A stretch of 64,000 nt of DNA from Alphaproteobacteria bacterium (GTDB lineage: Bacteria; Pseudomonadota; Alphaproteobacteria; Caulobacterales; Caulobacteraceae). Below, piece by piece: positions 55,472 to 64,000 of this stretch. The stretch is taken from NCBI GenBank assembly GCA_018820205.1, contig JAHJOK010000056.1:25008-89007 (forward strand). Direction: 5' to 3'. How positions within the stretch are numbered: the first letter of the stretch is position 1; every line of letters begins with the position of its first letter. The notes under the pieces were generated by a model that did no database searches, was not told the origin of the DNA, and worked only from the letters and a program-made list of their open reading frames with translations. Made by a program: the position numbers and the translations under genes.

Positions 55472-55915
55472 TCAGCCGGTCAGGGCGGCGGCGAGGATCA
55501 GGGCGGTGGCCAGCTTCGCCGCCACCAGCAGCACGGCGGCCGAAATCTCGCCTTCCTGGATGCGCTGGGGCAGGCCGGTCAGCACCAGATCGACGATCCG
55601 GAAGGCCAGGAGCTGGAGCACCAGTGTGGCCACGCCCCACAGGACGATATCGCGCACCGAGGTCGACACCGACATCGACACCGCCAGCGGCACGGCCAGT
55701 CCCAGCAGAACCCCGCCGAAGGCGACCGCCGCAGCCGAATTGCCTTCGCGGATCAGGGTGATTTCCTTCCACGGCGTCAACATTCCGTAGATCACCGCGC
55801 CGGCGCCCAGAAGGCCGAGGGTGACCAGCAAATGCACGACCAGCACGGGAAATCCGCTGGCGAAGGCCTGGACCTCCGGGCTCGAAAGCGTGTCGGACAG
55901 GGACGAGGGGGCCAT
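55472..55915 (-). CDS. DUF350 family membrane protein
   Basis: The 147-residue protein has four predicted helices arranged as two repeats: VLVVHLLVTLGLLGAGAVIYGMLTPWKEITLIREGNSAAAVAFGGVLLGLAVPLAVSMSVSTS and VRDIVLWGVATLVLQLLAFRIVDLVLTGLPQRIQEGEISAAVLLVAAKLATALILA. EGNSAAAVAFGG and EGEISAAVLL are the DUF350 repeat cores. The function is unknown. ATG 55915 is used; the track ORF goes on antisense through mutT. Confidence 0.88.
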   Translation of the reverse strand: MAPSSLSDTLSSPEVQAFASGFPVLVVHLLVTLGLLGAGAVIYGMLTPWKEITLIREGNSAAAVAFGGVLLGLAVPLAVSMSVSTSVRDIVLWGVATLVLQLLAFRIVDLVLTGLPQRIQEGEISAAVLLVAAKLATALILAAALTG

Positions 55916-56075
55916 GGGGGCGTCGGCTCTCTGGCGCGAGGAAGGGCCGCCAGCATCCGGCGGAACGAAAGCAAAACGTCTTGCCCGATTGTCGCCCCAA
56001 TCCGCAAGACCGCGACAGCCACAGTATGTGACCAATGATTGCAGACCGGTTACGCCAGCGGTTAAACCTCCGTCC

Positions 56076-56489
56076 ATGACCCAGCCCGTCCTGCCGACCG
56101 TTCTGGTGGTCGCCGTCGCCCTGATCGACGTCGACGGCCGGGTGCTGATCGCCCAGCGCCCCCAAGGCAAGACCCTGGCCGGACTGTGGGAGTTTCCGGG
56201 CGGCAAGGTCGAGCCGGGCGAACGGCCCGAGGCCGCCCTGGTCCGCGAACTGAACGAGGAACTGGGCATCGATGTTCAGGAGGCCTGCCTCGCGCCGTTC
56301 GTTTTCGCCAGCCATGCTTACGATTCGTTTCACCTGTTGATGCCATTGTATCTGTGTCGGCGCTGGTCCGGCGTCGTCATCAGGCGCGAACATGCGGCCC
56401 TGGCCTGGGTGAAGCCGAATGCGCTTTCGGACTATCCCATGCCGCCCGCCGATGCGCCGCTGGTCGCCTGGTTGCGCGATCTTCTGTAG
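56076..56489 (+). CDS. (Deoxy)nucleoside triphosphate pyrophosphohydrolase (MutT/Nudix)
   Basis: The 137-residue protein carries a full Nudix box, GGKVEPGERPEAALVRELNEELGI, and LIAQRPQGKTLAGLWEFPGGK, typical of MutT, which removes 8-oxo-dGTP from the pool. The length equals E. coli MutT. The ATG at 56076 follows TTAAACCTCCG; the track start at 55821 is antisense to DUF350. It lies 18 bp before the Flp pilin gene. Confidence 0.93.
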   Translation: MTQPVLPTVLVVAVALIDVDGRVLIAQRPQGKTLAGLWEFPGGKVEPGERPEAALVRELNEELGIDVQEACLAPFVFASHAYDSFHLLMPLYLCRRWSGVVIRREHAALAWVKPNALSDYPMPPADAPLVAWLRDLL

Positions 56490-56507
56490 CTCGACCGGGA
56501 AGGCCCG

Positions 56508-56699
56508 ATGACCCTGCTGATCCGCCGCTTCCTGACCGACGAAAGCGGGGCCACCGCGATCGAATACGGGCTGATCATCGCCCTGATCTTCCTGGTCATC
56601 CTGGCTTCGGTCCAGCTGTTCGCCACCAACGCCACCGCCCTGTTCGATCAGGTCGCGACGGCGGTGGGCTCGGCCATGGGACCGTCGGAAGAGGGCTAA
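56508..56699 (+). CDS. Flp/Fap-type IVb pilin
   Basis: The 63-residue protein has RRFLTDESGATAIEYGLIIALIFLVILASVQLFATNA, the Flp pilin signature: a short basic leader, G|ATAIEYGLI processing site with the glutamate at position 5, and a hydrophobic helix. It would be cut by a CpaA-type peptidase. The tad/cpa assembly genes are not in the window, so this is either an orphan copy of the pilus subunit or a minor pilin. Confidence 0.9.
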   Translation: MTLLIRRFLTDESGATAIEYGLIIALIFLVILASVQLFATNATALFDQVATAVGSAMGPSEEG

Positions 56700-56794
56700 G
56701 GCGTCGCTCGCCGCTGGCCGGCCTGTAACGCGCAGGCGACCGCGACCGAACGAGGCATGGCGGCCCGCGCCCGCGCTCGTTAAAGCTGAGACCC

Positions 56795-58972
56795 ATGTCG
56801 CGTTTCGCCGCCCTGTTTGCCGGGATACTGTTGATCTTCGCGCCCGCGGGCGCGGAGGCCCAGACGATCAGTCGCGCCCCGAGCGCGGCCGAGGCCGGCC
56901 CCCAAAGCACCGTGCGGATCGAGGCGGAACTGGTCCCGATGAGCGAATGGGCCGCGCCCGGCTCCACCGCGATCGTCGCCATACGTCAGAAGATCGAGCC
57001 GGGCTGGCACACCTATTGGCGCAATCCCGGCGATTCCGGCGGCCCCACGACCCTGGACTGGACCCTGCCGACGGGGGTCGTCGCCGGCGATATCGTCTGG
57101 CCGGTCCCGGAGCGCCAGCGGCTGCAGGACCTGATGAACTACGGCTATTCCGGCGAGGTCTTCCTGCCGGTGCCGATCGAGATTCCGGCGGACGCGCGGC
57201 CGGGCACGGTCCTGCCGCTGACGGTGCGCGCCCTGTTTCTGGTCTGCAGCGACGAGATGTGCGTGCCGGACGAACTGACCTTGCGGCTGGATCTGCCGGT
57301 GCGACAGGGCGCGGCGGCGCTGGACCCGCGTTACGGTTCGGCGATCCAGAGCGTCGTGGAAACCGCGCCGCGGCCCGCCGGGATCGACGCGAAAATCACG
57401 CCGAACGGCCGGACGCTGAGCCTGACCGCTACGGGCGGTCCGCTGGCGGGGCTGGAGCCTGACCGGGCCTGGTTCTTCCCGTTCGACGGCGGGCTGATCG
57501 ATCATTCCGCCCCCCAGCCCGGCGAGCGGGGCCTAGACGGGATCACGCTGAACCTGGCCGGCGGCGGCCGGATCGCGGCCGAGGGCCTGACCGGGCCGAT
57601 CGGCGGCGTCCTGGTGACCGACGACGGCGCCTGGGAGATCGAGGCTGCGCCCGGCGCAGCGTTGACCGGGGCGACGGGCGGCGGCGCCCTCGACCTGTCG
57701 GAAGGTCGGTCGGGGGGCGAGGCGGCCTCGTGGTCAGGCTTCGCGCAGGCGGCGGTGTTCGCGCTTCTGGGCGGTTTGATCCTGAACCTGATGCCCTGCG
57801 TCTTTCCCATTCTGGCGATGAAGGCCGCGTCCCTGGCCCGGTCCGCCCATGCGCCGGCCGAGGCGCGCCGCGACGGCCTCGCCTTTCTGGCGGGGGTGCT
57901 GGTCAGCTTCCTGGCTCTGGCCGGCGCCCTGCTGGCGCTGAGGGCTGGGGGACAGGCGGTCGGCTGGGGCTTTCAGCTTCAGTCGCCGGCGGTGATCGCG
58001 GCCCTGTCGCTGCTGATGCTGGCGGTCGGGCTGAACCTGTCGGGCGTGTTCCAGATCGGCGCCGGGGTTCAGGGTCTGGCCGGATCGGGCCCGCTGTCCC
58101 GCCTGCCCGGCGGCGTCGGCGCCTTCGTCACCGGCGTCCTGGCCGTGGTCGTCGCCGCGCCCTGCACCGCGCCGTTTATGGCCGTGGCCCTGGGCGCCGC
58201 GCTGTTGATGCCGGCCCCGATGGCGCTGGGGGTCTTCCTGATGCTGGGACTGGGTCTGGCCTTGCCCTATCTGGCCGTCAGCCTGTCGCCCGGCCTGCTG
58301 CGGCGCCTGCCGCGTCCCGGTCCGTGGATGGACCGGCTGAAGGGATTGCTGGCCTTTCCGATGTACGGCGCCGCGCTGTGGCTGGTCTGGGTCTTCTCGC
58401 GTCAGGTCGGGGCGGACGGGCTGGCGCTGCTGCTGGCGGCCGCCCTGGCCCTGGCTCTGGCGCTCTGGCTGTTCGGAACAGGCCAGACGGATCGCGCCGC
58501 CGGGGGACGGGGCCTTGTGACCGCCAGCGGCGCGGCCTTGGCCCTGGTCCTCGGCGGCGCCCTGGCCGTTTTCGCGGTCCGGACCCCGCCGACGGCCGCC
58601 GCCGTCGGGGAAGCCGCTTCCGCCCTGGCGTCCCAACCGTGGTCGCCGCAGGCCGTAGCGGCGGCGCAGGCCGAGGGGCGGCCGGTCCTGGTCAATTTCA
58701 CCGCGGACTGGTGCGTCACCTGCAAGATCAACGAGCGGACCTCGCTGGGATCGCCCAAGGTCGCACGGGCGATGGAGGCGGCGAACGCGATCTATCTGGT
58801 CGGCGACTGGACGCGGCGTGATGACGCGATCACTCGCGAATTGGAGCGCCGCCGCCGATCGGGCGTTCCGCTGTATCTGCTCTATTCGCCCGGCTCGGCC
58901 GAGCCCCGCATTCTGCCTCAACTGTTGACCGAAGGGGTCGTGATCGACGCCCTGGAGACTTCTCGACCCTGA
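56795..58972 (+). CDS. DsbD-family protein-disulfide reductase (ScsB-like)
   Basis: The 725-residue protein has a signal peptide, an N-terminal periplasmic domain (WHTYWRNPGDSGGPTTLDW, YSGEVFLPVPI, CSDEMCVPDEL with a CxxxxC), a membrane domain of about eight helices with redox cysteines in NLMPCVFPILAMKA and VVAAPCTAPFMAVALG, and a C-terminal thioredoxin domain (LVNFTADWCVTCKINERTSLGS, CxxC). It carries electrons from cytoplasmic thioredoxin to periplasmic partners. The N-domain resembles ScsB more than E. coli DsbD. The neighbouring redoxin lipoprotein is a likely partner. Confidence 0.92.
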   Translation: MSRFAALFAGILLIFAPAGAEAQTISRAPSAAEAGPQSTVRIEAELVPMSEWAAPGSTAIVAIRQKIEPGWHTYWRNPGDSGGPTTLDWTLPTGVVAGDIVWPVPERQRLQDLMNYGYSGEVFLPVPIEIPADARPGTVLPLTVRALFLVCSDEMCVPDELTLRLDLPVRQGAAALDPRYGSAIQSVVETAPRPAGIDAKITPNGRTLSLTATGGPLAGLEPDRAWFFPFDGGLIDHSAPQPGERGLDGITLNLAGGGRIAAEGLTGPIGGVLVTDDGAWEIEAAPGAALTGATGGGALDLSEGRSGGEAASWSGFAQAAVFALLGGLILNLMPCVFPILAMKAASLARSAHAPAEARRDGLAFLAGVLVSFLALAGALLALRAGGQAVGWGFQLQSPAVIAALSLLMLAVGLNLSGVFQIGAGVQGLAGSGPLSRLPGGVGAFVTGVLAVVVAAPCTAPFMAVALGAALLMPAPMALGVFLMLGLGLALPYLAVSLSPGLLRRLPRPGPWMDRLKGLLAFPMYGAALWLVWVFSRQVGADGLALLLAAALALALALWLFGTGQTDRAAGGRGLVTASGAALALVLGGALAVFAVRTPPTAAAVGEAASALASQPWSPQAVAAAQAEGRPVLVNFTADWCVTCKINERTSLGSPKVARAMEAANAIYLVGDWTRRDDAITRELERRRRSGVPLYLLYSPGSAEPRILPQLLTEGVVIDALETSRP

Positions 58973-58997
58973 ACCCCATCCAGAAGGAGACGCCGCC

Positions 58998-59660
58998 GTG
59001 ACCCGCCTGCCCATCCTGACCGCCGTGATCCTGACGCTCGCCGCCTGCCAGCAGGCCGAGGCCCCCGCCCCCGCCCCCGCCGCGACCGAGACGGCGGGGG
59101 TCGACCCTGCGACGCCGGGCCAGCCCCAGGCGGCGCCGGCCTTCACCCTGGTCGACAGCGAGGGGGTTCAGCGCTCCCTGGCCGACTTCCGGGGCAGGAC
59201 GGTGGTGATCGAATGGACCAATGAGGGCTGCCCCTATGTGCAGAAACACTACACCGGGGCGATGCAGGCCCTGCAACGCGAGGCCGTGGCCGACGACGTC
59301 GTCTGGCTGACCATCATCTCCTCGGCGCCCGGCAAACAGGGGTTCGTCGAGGGCGAAGCGGCCCGGGCCTGGAAGACGCGGAACAATGCGGGCTCGACCC
59401 ATCTGCTGCTCGATCCCGACGGAACGGTCGGCAAGACCTATGGCGCTTCGACCACGCCGGACATGCGGGTGATCGACGCCCAGGGCCGGGTCCTGTTCAC
59501 CGGCGGCATCGACGACCGCCCGACCAACAAGGTCGAGGATCTGGAGGGCGCGAACAATTTCGTGCGCGCCGCCCTGGACGACGTCGAGGCGGGCCGTCCG
59601 GTGCGCACCGCCTATGCCCAACCCTACGGCTGCTCGATCAAATACCCCGAAGAGGCCTGA
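58998..59660 (+). CDS. Redoxin-domain lipoprotein (AhpC/TSA, thioredoxin-like)
   Basis: The 220-residue precursor has a lipobox LAAC (MTRLPILTAVILTLAACQQ) and a P/A linker, then the domain APAFTLVDSEGVQRSLADFRGRTVVIEWTNEGCPYVQKHYTG...LLLDPDGTVGKTYGASTTPDMRVIDAQGRVLFTGGIDDRP. The active site GCPYVQKHY has one cysteine, as in the peroxiredoxin-like redoxins of many bacteria; a second cysteine (YGCSIKY) is near the C-terminus. The start is GTG 58998, 25 bp after the DsbD gene, so the pair is probably an electron relay. Confidence 0.9.
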   Translation: MTRLPILTAVILTLAACQQAEAPAPAPAATETAGVDPATPGQPQAAPAFTLVDSEGVQRSLADFRGRTVVIEWTNEGCPYVQKHYTGAMQALQREAVADDVVWLTIISSAPGKQGFVEGEAARAWKTRNNAGSTHLLLDPDGTVGKTYGASTTPDMRVIDAQGRVLFTGGIDDRPTNKVEDLEGANNFVRAALDDVEAGRPVRTAYAQPYGCSIKYPEEA

Positions 59661-60107
59661 TCAGCTCTCGGCCCGGGGCGGGGTCGTGATGACCTCGACA
59701 TTGTCGTTCAGCAGGTAGGACAGTTCGCCGATCGCCGTGGCCCGGGCCTCGGGCGAAGCCGCGGTCTCGACCGCCGCGACCTTGACCGGGATATCCTCTG
59801 AGATGCCGCGCAGGATGCATTTCAGATCGCCGTCGGTCCCGCGTTCCTTGAGGATCAGGTGCGCCTGCATGTCCAGGGCGGCCAGTTCGGCGGCCTGAAC
59901 CTTGAAACCGGCGAAATCCGAAGGCTCGCCGGCCCAACCGTCGACGATGGCTTTCAGCGCGCTGGAACGGGCCACGATGTCGGCGAACAACGGCTCAGAC
60001 GCGACCGAGATCGGGGCGCCGGGAACCGCCGCCGGCTGGGCGGCGGCCAAAGCCACGCTGGGGTCGGACAGAAGCAGGGCGGCGGCGAGGGCGAGGCCAC
60101 AGGACAT
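59661..60107 (-). CDS. Exported hypothetical protein
   Basis: The 148-residue precursor begins MSCGLALAAALLLSDPSVALAAAQPA, a Sec signal. The mature part is mostly helical (LFADIVARSSALKAIVDGW, FKVQAAELAALDMQAHLILKERGTDGDLKCILRGISEDIPVKVAAVETAAS) and ends VEVITTPPRAES. I do not recognise a family. It starts 84 bp from divergent pgi; the track ORF to 61406 is antisense to pgi. It converges on the redoxin gene with no gap. Confidence 0.75.
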   Translation of the reverse strand: MSCGLALAAALLLSDPSVALAAAQPAAVPGAPISVASEPLFADIVARSSALKAIVDGWAGEPSDFAGFKVQAAELAALDMQAHLILKERGTDGDLKCILRGISEDIPVKVAAVETAASPEARATAIGELSYLLNDNVEVITTPPRAES

Positions 60108-60191
60108 GGGATTAACCTTTTCGCGAATCCACGATTGAACCGGTCTACGCCCCACCCGTAAACGAGACCTTGATTCCGGGAGACAAAGCCT

Positions 60192-61808
60192 ATGACCGAC
60201 GCCCGCCAGACCGCCTGGGACGCCTTCGACGCCGCCGCCGACCGGGGCCGGGACCGGGACGCGCGGATCGCGGATCAGTTCGTGGCCGACACCGACCGAC
60301 TGGCGCGGATGAGCGTTGAGGCGGCGGGCCTGTATCTGGACCTGTCCAAACAGAGCTGGACGAGGGAAGGCTTCGACGCGTGTCTGGATCTGGCGCGCGC
60401 CGCCGGGGTCGAGGCCGCCCGCGACCGGCTGTTCGGCGGCGAGGCGATCAACTCCACCGAGGGCCGAGCCGTGCTGCACCCCGCCCTGCGCGCGGCGAAA
60501 GGGGCCGCGTTCAAGGCCTTGGGCGAGCCGGTGTCGCAAGAGGTCGAGGCCGTTCTGGCCGATATGGCGGCCTATGCGCGCGCCGTCCGCTCGGGCGCCG
60601 AGACAGGCGCGACGGGAAGACCGTTCGACGCCATCGTGCACATCGGCATCGGCGGCTCGGACCTGGGGCCGCGCGTGGTCTGGGACGCCCTGCGACCGCT
60701 CGCCCCGACGGTCGATCTGCGGTTCGTCGCCAATATCGACCCGCGCGACATGGCCGAGGCCCTGACCGGACTCGATCCCGAGACGACGCTGGTCGTCGTG
60801 GTGTCCAAGACCTTCACGACCCAGGAAACCCTGGCCAACGCCGATGCGGCCAAGGCATGGCTGGCGGCGGGACTGCCCGAAGCGGGGCGCGAAAAGCATT
60901 TCATCGGCGTCACCGCCGCGCCGGACAAGGCCGAGGCGTTCGGATGCGCCCGCACCTTCGCTTTCAGGGACTGGGTCGGCGGACGCTATTCCCTGTGGTC
61001 GGCGGTCAGCCTCAGCTGCGTCATCGCCCTGGGGCCGGATGTCTTCGACGCCATGCTGGCCGGCGCCGCCGCCATGGACGACCATTTCGTTTCCGCCCCG
61101 CTGGACCGAAACGCCCCGGTGCTGCTGGCTTTGGCCCAAGTGTGGAACGTGGATGGACTGGATCGCCCGGCGCGCACCGTCGCCCCCTACGCCCACGCCC
61201 TGCGCCGCCTTCCGTCCTTCCTGCAGCAGCTGGAGATGGAGTCGAACGGCAAGCGGGTCCATCGCGACGGCTCGGCCGTGACGCGCCAGACCTGTCCGGT
61301 GGTGTTCGGCGAGCCCGGCACCAACGGTCAGCACGCCTTCTTCCAGCAGATCCATCAAGGGCCGCAGGTCGTGCCCGCCGAGTTCGTGATCGTGGCGAAG
61401 ACCCACGCCGATGCGCCGGAGAGCCCGTTGTGGTCCAACGCCCTGGCCCAGGGCCAGGCCCTGATGCTGGGCAAGACAGCGGAGGCGGCGCGGGCCGAAC
61501 TGATCGCCTCAGGCGCGGATGAGGCCGAGGCCGACCGGCTGGCCCCGCACAAGACCTTCCCTGGCAACCGCCCCTCGACCGCCATCGTCATGGACCGGCT
61601 AACGCCCGGGACGCTGGGCGCCCTGCTGGCCCTCTATGAGCACAAGACCTTCGTCGAGGGCGTGATCTGGGACATCAACAGTTTCGACCAGTGGGGCGTG
61701 GAGCTGGGCAAGGTGCTGGCCCGGGCGATCTTGAAGGACGTGGCTGCGGGCGGGCCTTCCGCCGGGCTGGATCCGTCGACCGCGGCCCTGATGGACCGGC
61801 TGATGTAG
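60192..61808 (+). CDS. pgi: Glucose-6-phosphate isomerase
   Basis: The 538-residue enzyme interconverts glucose- and fructose-6-phosphate. VHIGIGGSDLGPRVV, VVSKTFTTQETLANA, FRDWVGGRYSLWSAVSL, LEMESNGKRVHRDG (catalytic), GEPGTNGQHAFFQQIHQG and WDINSFDQWGVELGKVLA are the PGI signatures. The length is close to the usual 545-550. It links glycolysis to the glmS, galU and phosphohexomutase genes in this window. Confidence 0.97.
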   Translation: MTDARQTAWDAFDAAADRGRDRDARIADQFVADTDRLARMSVEAAGLYLDLSKQSWTREGFDACLDLARAAGVEAARDRLFGGEAINSTEGRAVLHPALRAAKGAAFKALGEPVSQEVEAVLADMAAYARAVRSGAETGATGRPFDAIVHIGIGGSDLGPRVVWDALRPLAPTVDLRFVANIDPRDMAEALTGLDPETTLVVVVSKTFTTQETLANADAAKAWLAAGLPEAGREKHFIGVTAAPDKAEAFGCARTFAFRDWVGGRYSLWSAVSLSCVIALGPDVFDAMLAGAAAMDDHFVSAPLDRNAPVLLALAQVWNVDGLDRPARTVAPYAHALRRLPSFLQQLEMESNGKRVHRDGSAVTRQTCPVVFGEPGTNGQHAFFQQIHQGPQVVPAEFVIVAKTHADAPESPLWSNALAQGQALMLGKTAEAARAELIASGADEAEADRLAPHKTFPGNRPSTAIVMDRLTPGTLGALLALYEHKTFVEGVIWDINSFDQWGVELGKVLARAILKDVAAGGPSAGLDPSTAALMDRLM

Positions 61809-61810
61809 AA

Positions 61811-61830
61811 ACGGGGCCTTAAAGCCCCGT
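61811..61830. terminator. Bidirectional terminator between pgi and the hypothetical gene
   Basis: ACGGGGC and GCCCCGT form a 7-bp stem with a CTTAAA loop, 2 bp after the pgi stop and 8 bp before the convergent gene's stop. On the minus strand TTTC follows the stem, weakly U-rich; on the plus strand it is not. Confidence 0.65.
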
Positions 61831-61838
61831 CTCGTCGA

Positions 61839-62396
61839 TCAATAGTTGCGCCAGCGGCGGTCGCCGCGGTCGTCGCGACGATCACGACGGTCGCCCCTGC
61901 GATCGCCCCGGCGATCGGAGCGCCAGTCCCGCTGGTCCCGCCGGTCGCCCCGGATGACGCCGCGTTCGTACCGGTCATAGCCGTCGCGGCTGTTGATGCC
62001 GTGTTCGCGCTCCCAGTGGCCGCGATTGCGCCAGCAGCGGCCGTCGCGCCAGTAGTCGCAGTCGGTCTGATAACCGCCGTAGCGATAACCATAGCCGCCC
62101 CCGTAACCGACGCTGTAGCCGCCATAACCTCGGCGATCGTCATCGCTGGCGGTCGCCGCGCCGAGCGCCGCCCCGGCCAGGGCTCCGCCGGCCACGTAGC
62201 GATCGTCTCCGTCGCCGATGACGGCGCCGGCGATGCCGCCGACCAGCGCGCCGACGACCAGGCCGGCCACGGCGTCTCCGCCGTCGTCGTGGCGATCGTA
62301 TCGATGGCCGTAATCGCTCTGCGCCGCGGCCGGCAGGGCGGTTGCGCCCAGGGTCAGGACGGCGGCGCCGGCGGCCATCGTGCGAAGAATCCTCAT
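61839..62396 (-). CDS. Exported glycine-zipper, RD-repeat protein of unknown function
   Basis: The 185-residue precursor has a signal (MRILRTMAAGAAVLTLGATALPAAAQ), a glycine-zipper-like hydrophobic segment (AVAGLVVGALVGGIAGAVIGDGDDRYVAGGALAGAALGAA), a GYGG/YGYRYGG stretch, CDYWRDGRCWRNRGHWE with two cysteines, and a highly charged low-complexity tail (RDQRDWRSDRRGDRRGDRRDRRDD). The glycine zipper suggests membrane association, as in the 2TM_2 group. The function is unknown. Confidence 0.75.
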   Translation of the reverse strand: MRILRTMAAGAAVLTLGATALPAAAQSDYGHRYDRHDDGGDAVAGLVVGALVGGIAGAVIGDGDDRYVAGGALAGAALGAATASDDDRRGYGGYSVGYGGGYGYRYGGYQTDCDYWRDGRCWRNRGHWEREHGINSRDGYDRYERGVIRGDRRDQRDWRSDRRGDRRGDRRDRRDDRGDRRWRNY

Positions 62397-62535
62397 CGTT
62401 CACCCCTCCAAGGCTGTCGGCCGCCCCCGCCCCCAGATCGACGGAACGGCGACGCCCGAAGTCATTGCTACGCTTCCGTTCCTGAACGGCTGAGTCGAAT
62501 TGTCGTTCATCCGCCGTTCATCGGGGCACGGCGGC

Positions 62536-62564
62536 CTTGACGGTGCGGAGGTCCGCGCCTACCT
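62536..62564 (+). promoter_or_regulatory. RpoH-like promoter for groESL
   Basis: CTTG (62536-62539), 18 bases, then CCTACCT (62558-62564) fits CTTG-N17/18-CYTATNT. Transcription would start near 62572, just before the CIRCE element. The neighbouring TTGACG overlapping CTTGAC could also serve a housekeeping polymerase. Confidence 0.6.
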
Positions 62565-62574
62565 CCCGCTCGCG

Positions 62575-62601
62575 TTAGCACTCGCGAGGCACGGCTGCCA
62601 A
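62575..62601. promoter_or_regulatory. CIRCE element (HrcA operator), one arm degenerate
   Basis: TTAGCACTC, nine bases, then GGCTGCCAA. The left arm is a perfect match to TTAGCACTC-N9-GAGTGCTAA; the right arm matches at 6 of 9 positions. Position directly after the predicted start site and 59 bp before groES supports the call. HrcA bound here would lower groESL outside stress. Confidence 0.75.
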
Positions 62602-62659
62602 AATGGCCACCCCGAGGGCTGCGAAGAAACCTTAGACGTCCTTATCGGAGAACATTCAG

Positions 62660-62944
62660 ATGGCGTTTCGTCCTCTCGGCGATCGCGTGCTGGTCAAGCG
62701 CGTGGAAGAAGAATCCAAGACCAAGGGCGGGATCATCATTCCCGACACCGCCAAGGAAAAGCCCCAGGAAGGCGAAGTCGTCGCCGTGGGTCCCGGCGCG
62801 CGTGACGACAGCGGCAAGGTCAACGCCCTGGAACTGAAGGCCGGCGACCGCATCCTGTTCGGCAAATGGTCGGGCACCGAGGTCAAGCTGGAAGGCGAAG
62901 ATCTGATTATCATGAAGGAATCCGACGTTCTGGGCGTGCTCTAG
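62660..62944 (+). CDS. groES: Co-chaperonin GroES
   Basis: The 94-residue protein starts [53 protein letters not shown], which includes the mobile loop (KTKGGIIIP), and ends [14 protein letters not shown]. It forms the heptameric lid for GroEL. CIRCE and RpoH elements precede it, and groEL follows after 56 bp. The ATG at 62660 follows a weak GGAGAAC ribosome site. Confidence 0.98.
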   Translation: MAFRPLGDRVLVKRVEEESKTKGGIIIPDTAKEKPQEGEVVAVGPGARDDSGKVNALELKAGDRILFGKWSGTEVKLEGEDLIIMKESDVLGVL

Positions 62945-62988
62945 CACCCGACGTGTCGTCCCCTTCGATTCCCATCAAGTTGAAATAG

Positions 62989-64000
<1,012 letters not shown>

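Overview
The window is high-GC alphaproteobacterial chromosome, most like Caulobacterales and probably Brevundimonas. The basis is gene order (secB-dnaQ-coaE-aroE-maf-DUF299 facing hemE-hemH-hemJ-rho, then mnmE-mnmG-rsmG-parA-parB), a CtrA-type TTAA-N7-TTAA box, perfect TGTTTCACGTGAAACA parS sites, NtrZ-like and CenR-like proteins, and a sulfolipid synthase gene (sulfoquinovosyl lipids are reported in Brevundimonas). Species assignment is inference; no search was run.

Layout. 1-4095: five leftward genes coupled by 4-nt overlaps or short gaps (DUF299 regulator, maf, aroE, coaE, dnaQ), meeting the 3' end of secB. 4096-4601: a 506-bp gene-free region that is very probably the chromosomal replication origin; genes point away from it on both sides. 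4602-8902: haem genes hemE, hemH, hemJ, then rho. 8945-15885: a segregation and tRNA/rRNA-modification block (qor, a small DUF6489-like gene, mnmE, mnmG, rsmG, parA, parB) carrying two perfect and two degenerate parS sites. 15911-20786: small ORF, holA, lptE, leuS and a DUF3576 lipoprotein. 21166-28057: NtrZ-like protein, thiE-like, yggS, cenR-like regulator, lipoprotein, SLC13 permease, xthA, a candidate small RNA, lolA and one compositionally foreign small gene. 28055-33700: ftsK, then galU-sqdB-SDR (UDP-glucose to UDP-sulfoquinovose). 33704-36842: DUF6065, prolyl-tRNA editing protein, CnoX-like chaperedoxin, Lon-substrate-domain protein, Trm112-like. 36903-47034: UbiH-type hydroxylase, glmS/glmM (divergent), ArsR/SRPBCC pair, FAD protein, phosphohexomutase, gpmA and a short RibD-like deaminase. 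47165-49686: two tandem pentapeptide-repeat proteins. 49745-53316: Hsp20 with a ROSE-like RNA thermometer, two exported methyltransferase-like paralogues and an alpha/beta hydrolase. 53341-61808: envelope and redox genes (lipoprotein, LysE exporter, S1-like protease, DUF350, mutT, Flp pilin, DsbD-like, redoxin) and pgi. 61839-64000: a low-complexity membrane-associated protein, then groES-groEL under an RpoH-like promoter and a degenerate CIRCE.

The genes are overwhelmingly housekeeping. The most informative parts are the origin and centromere-like region, several regulatory RNA or DNA elements that gene callers miss, and a few odd small genes. I see no CRISPR array, insertion sequence, prophage, rRNA or tRNA, and nothing that is convincingly a wholly new multi-gene system.
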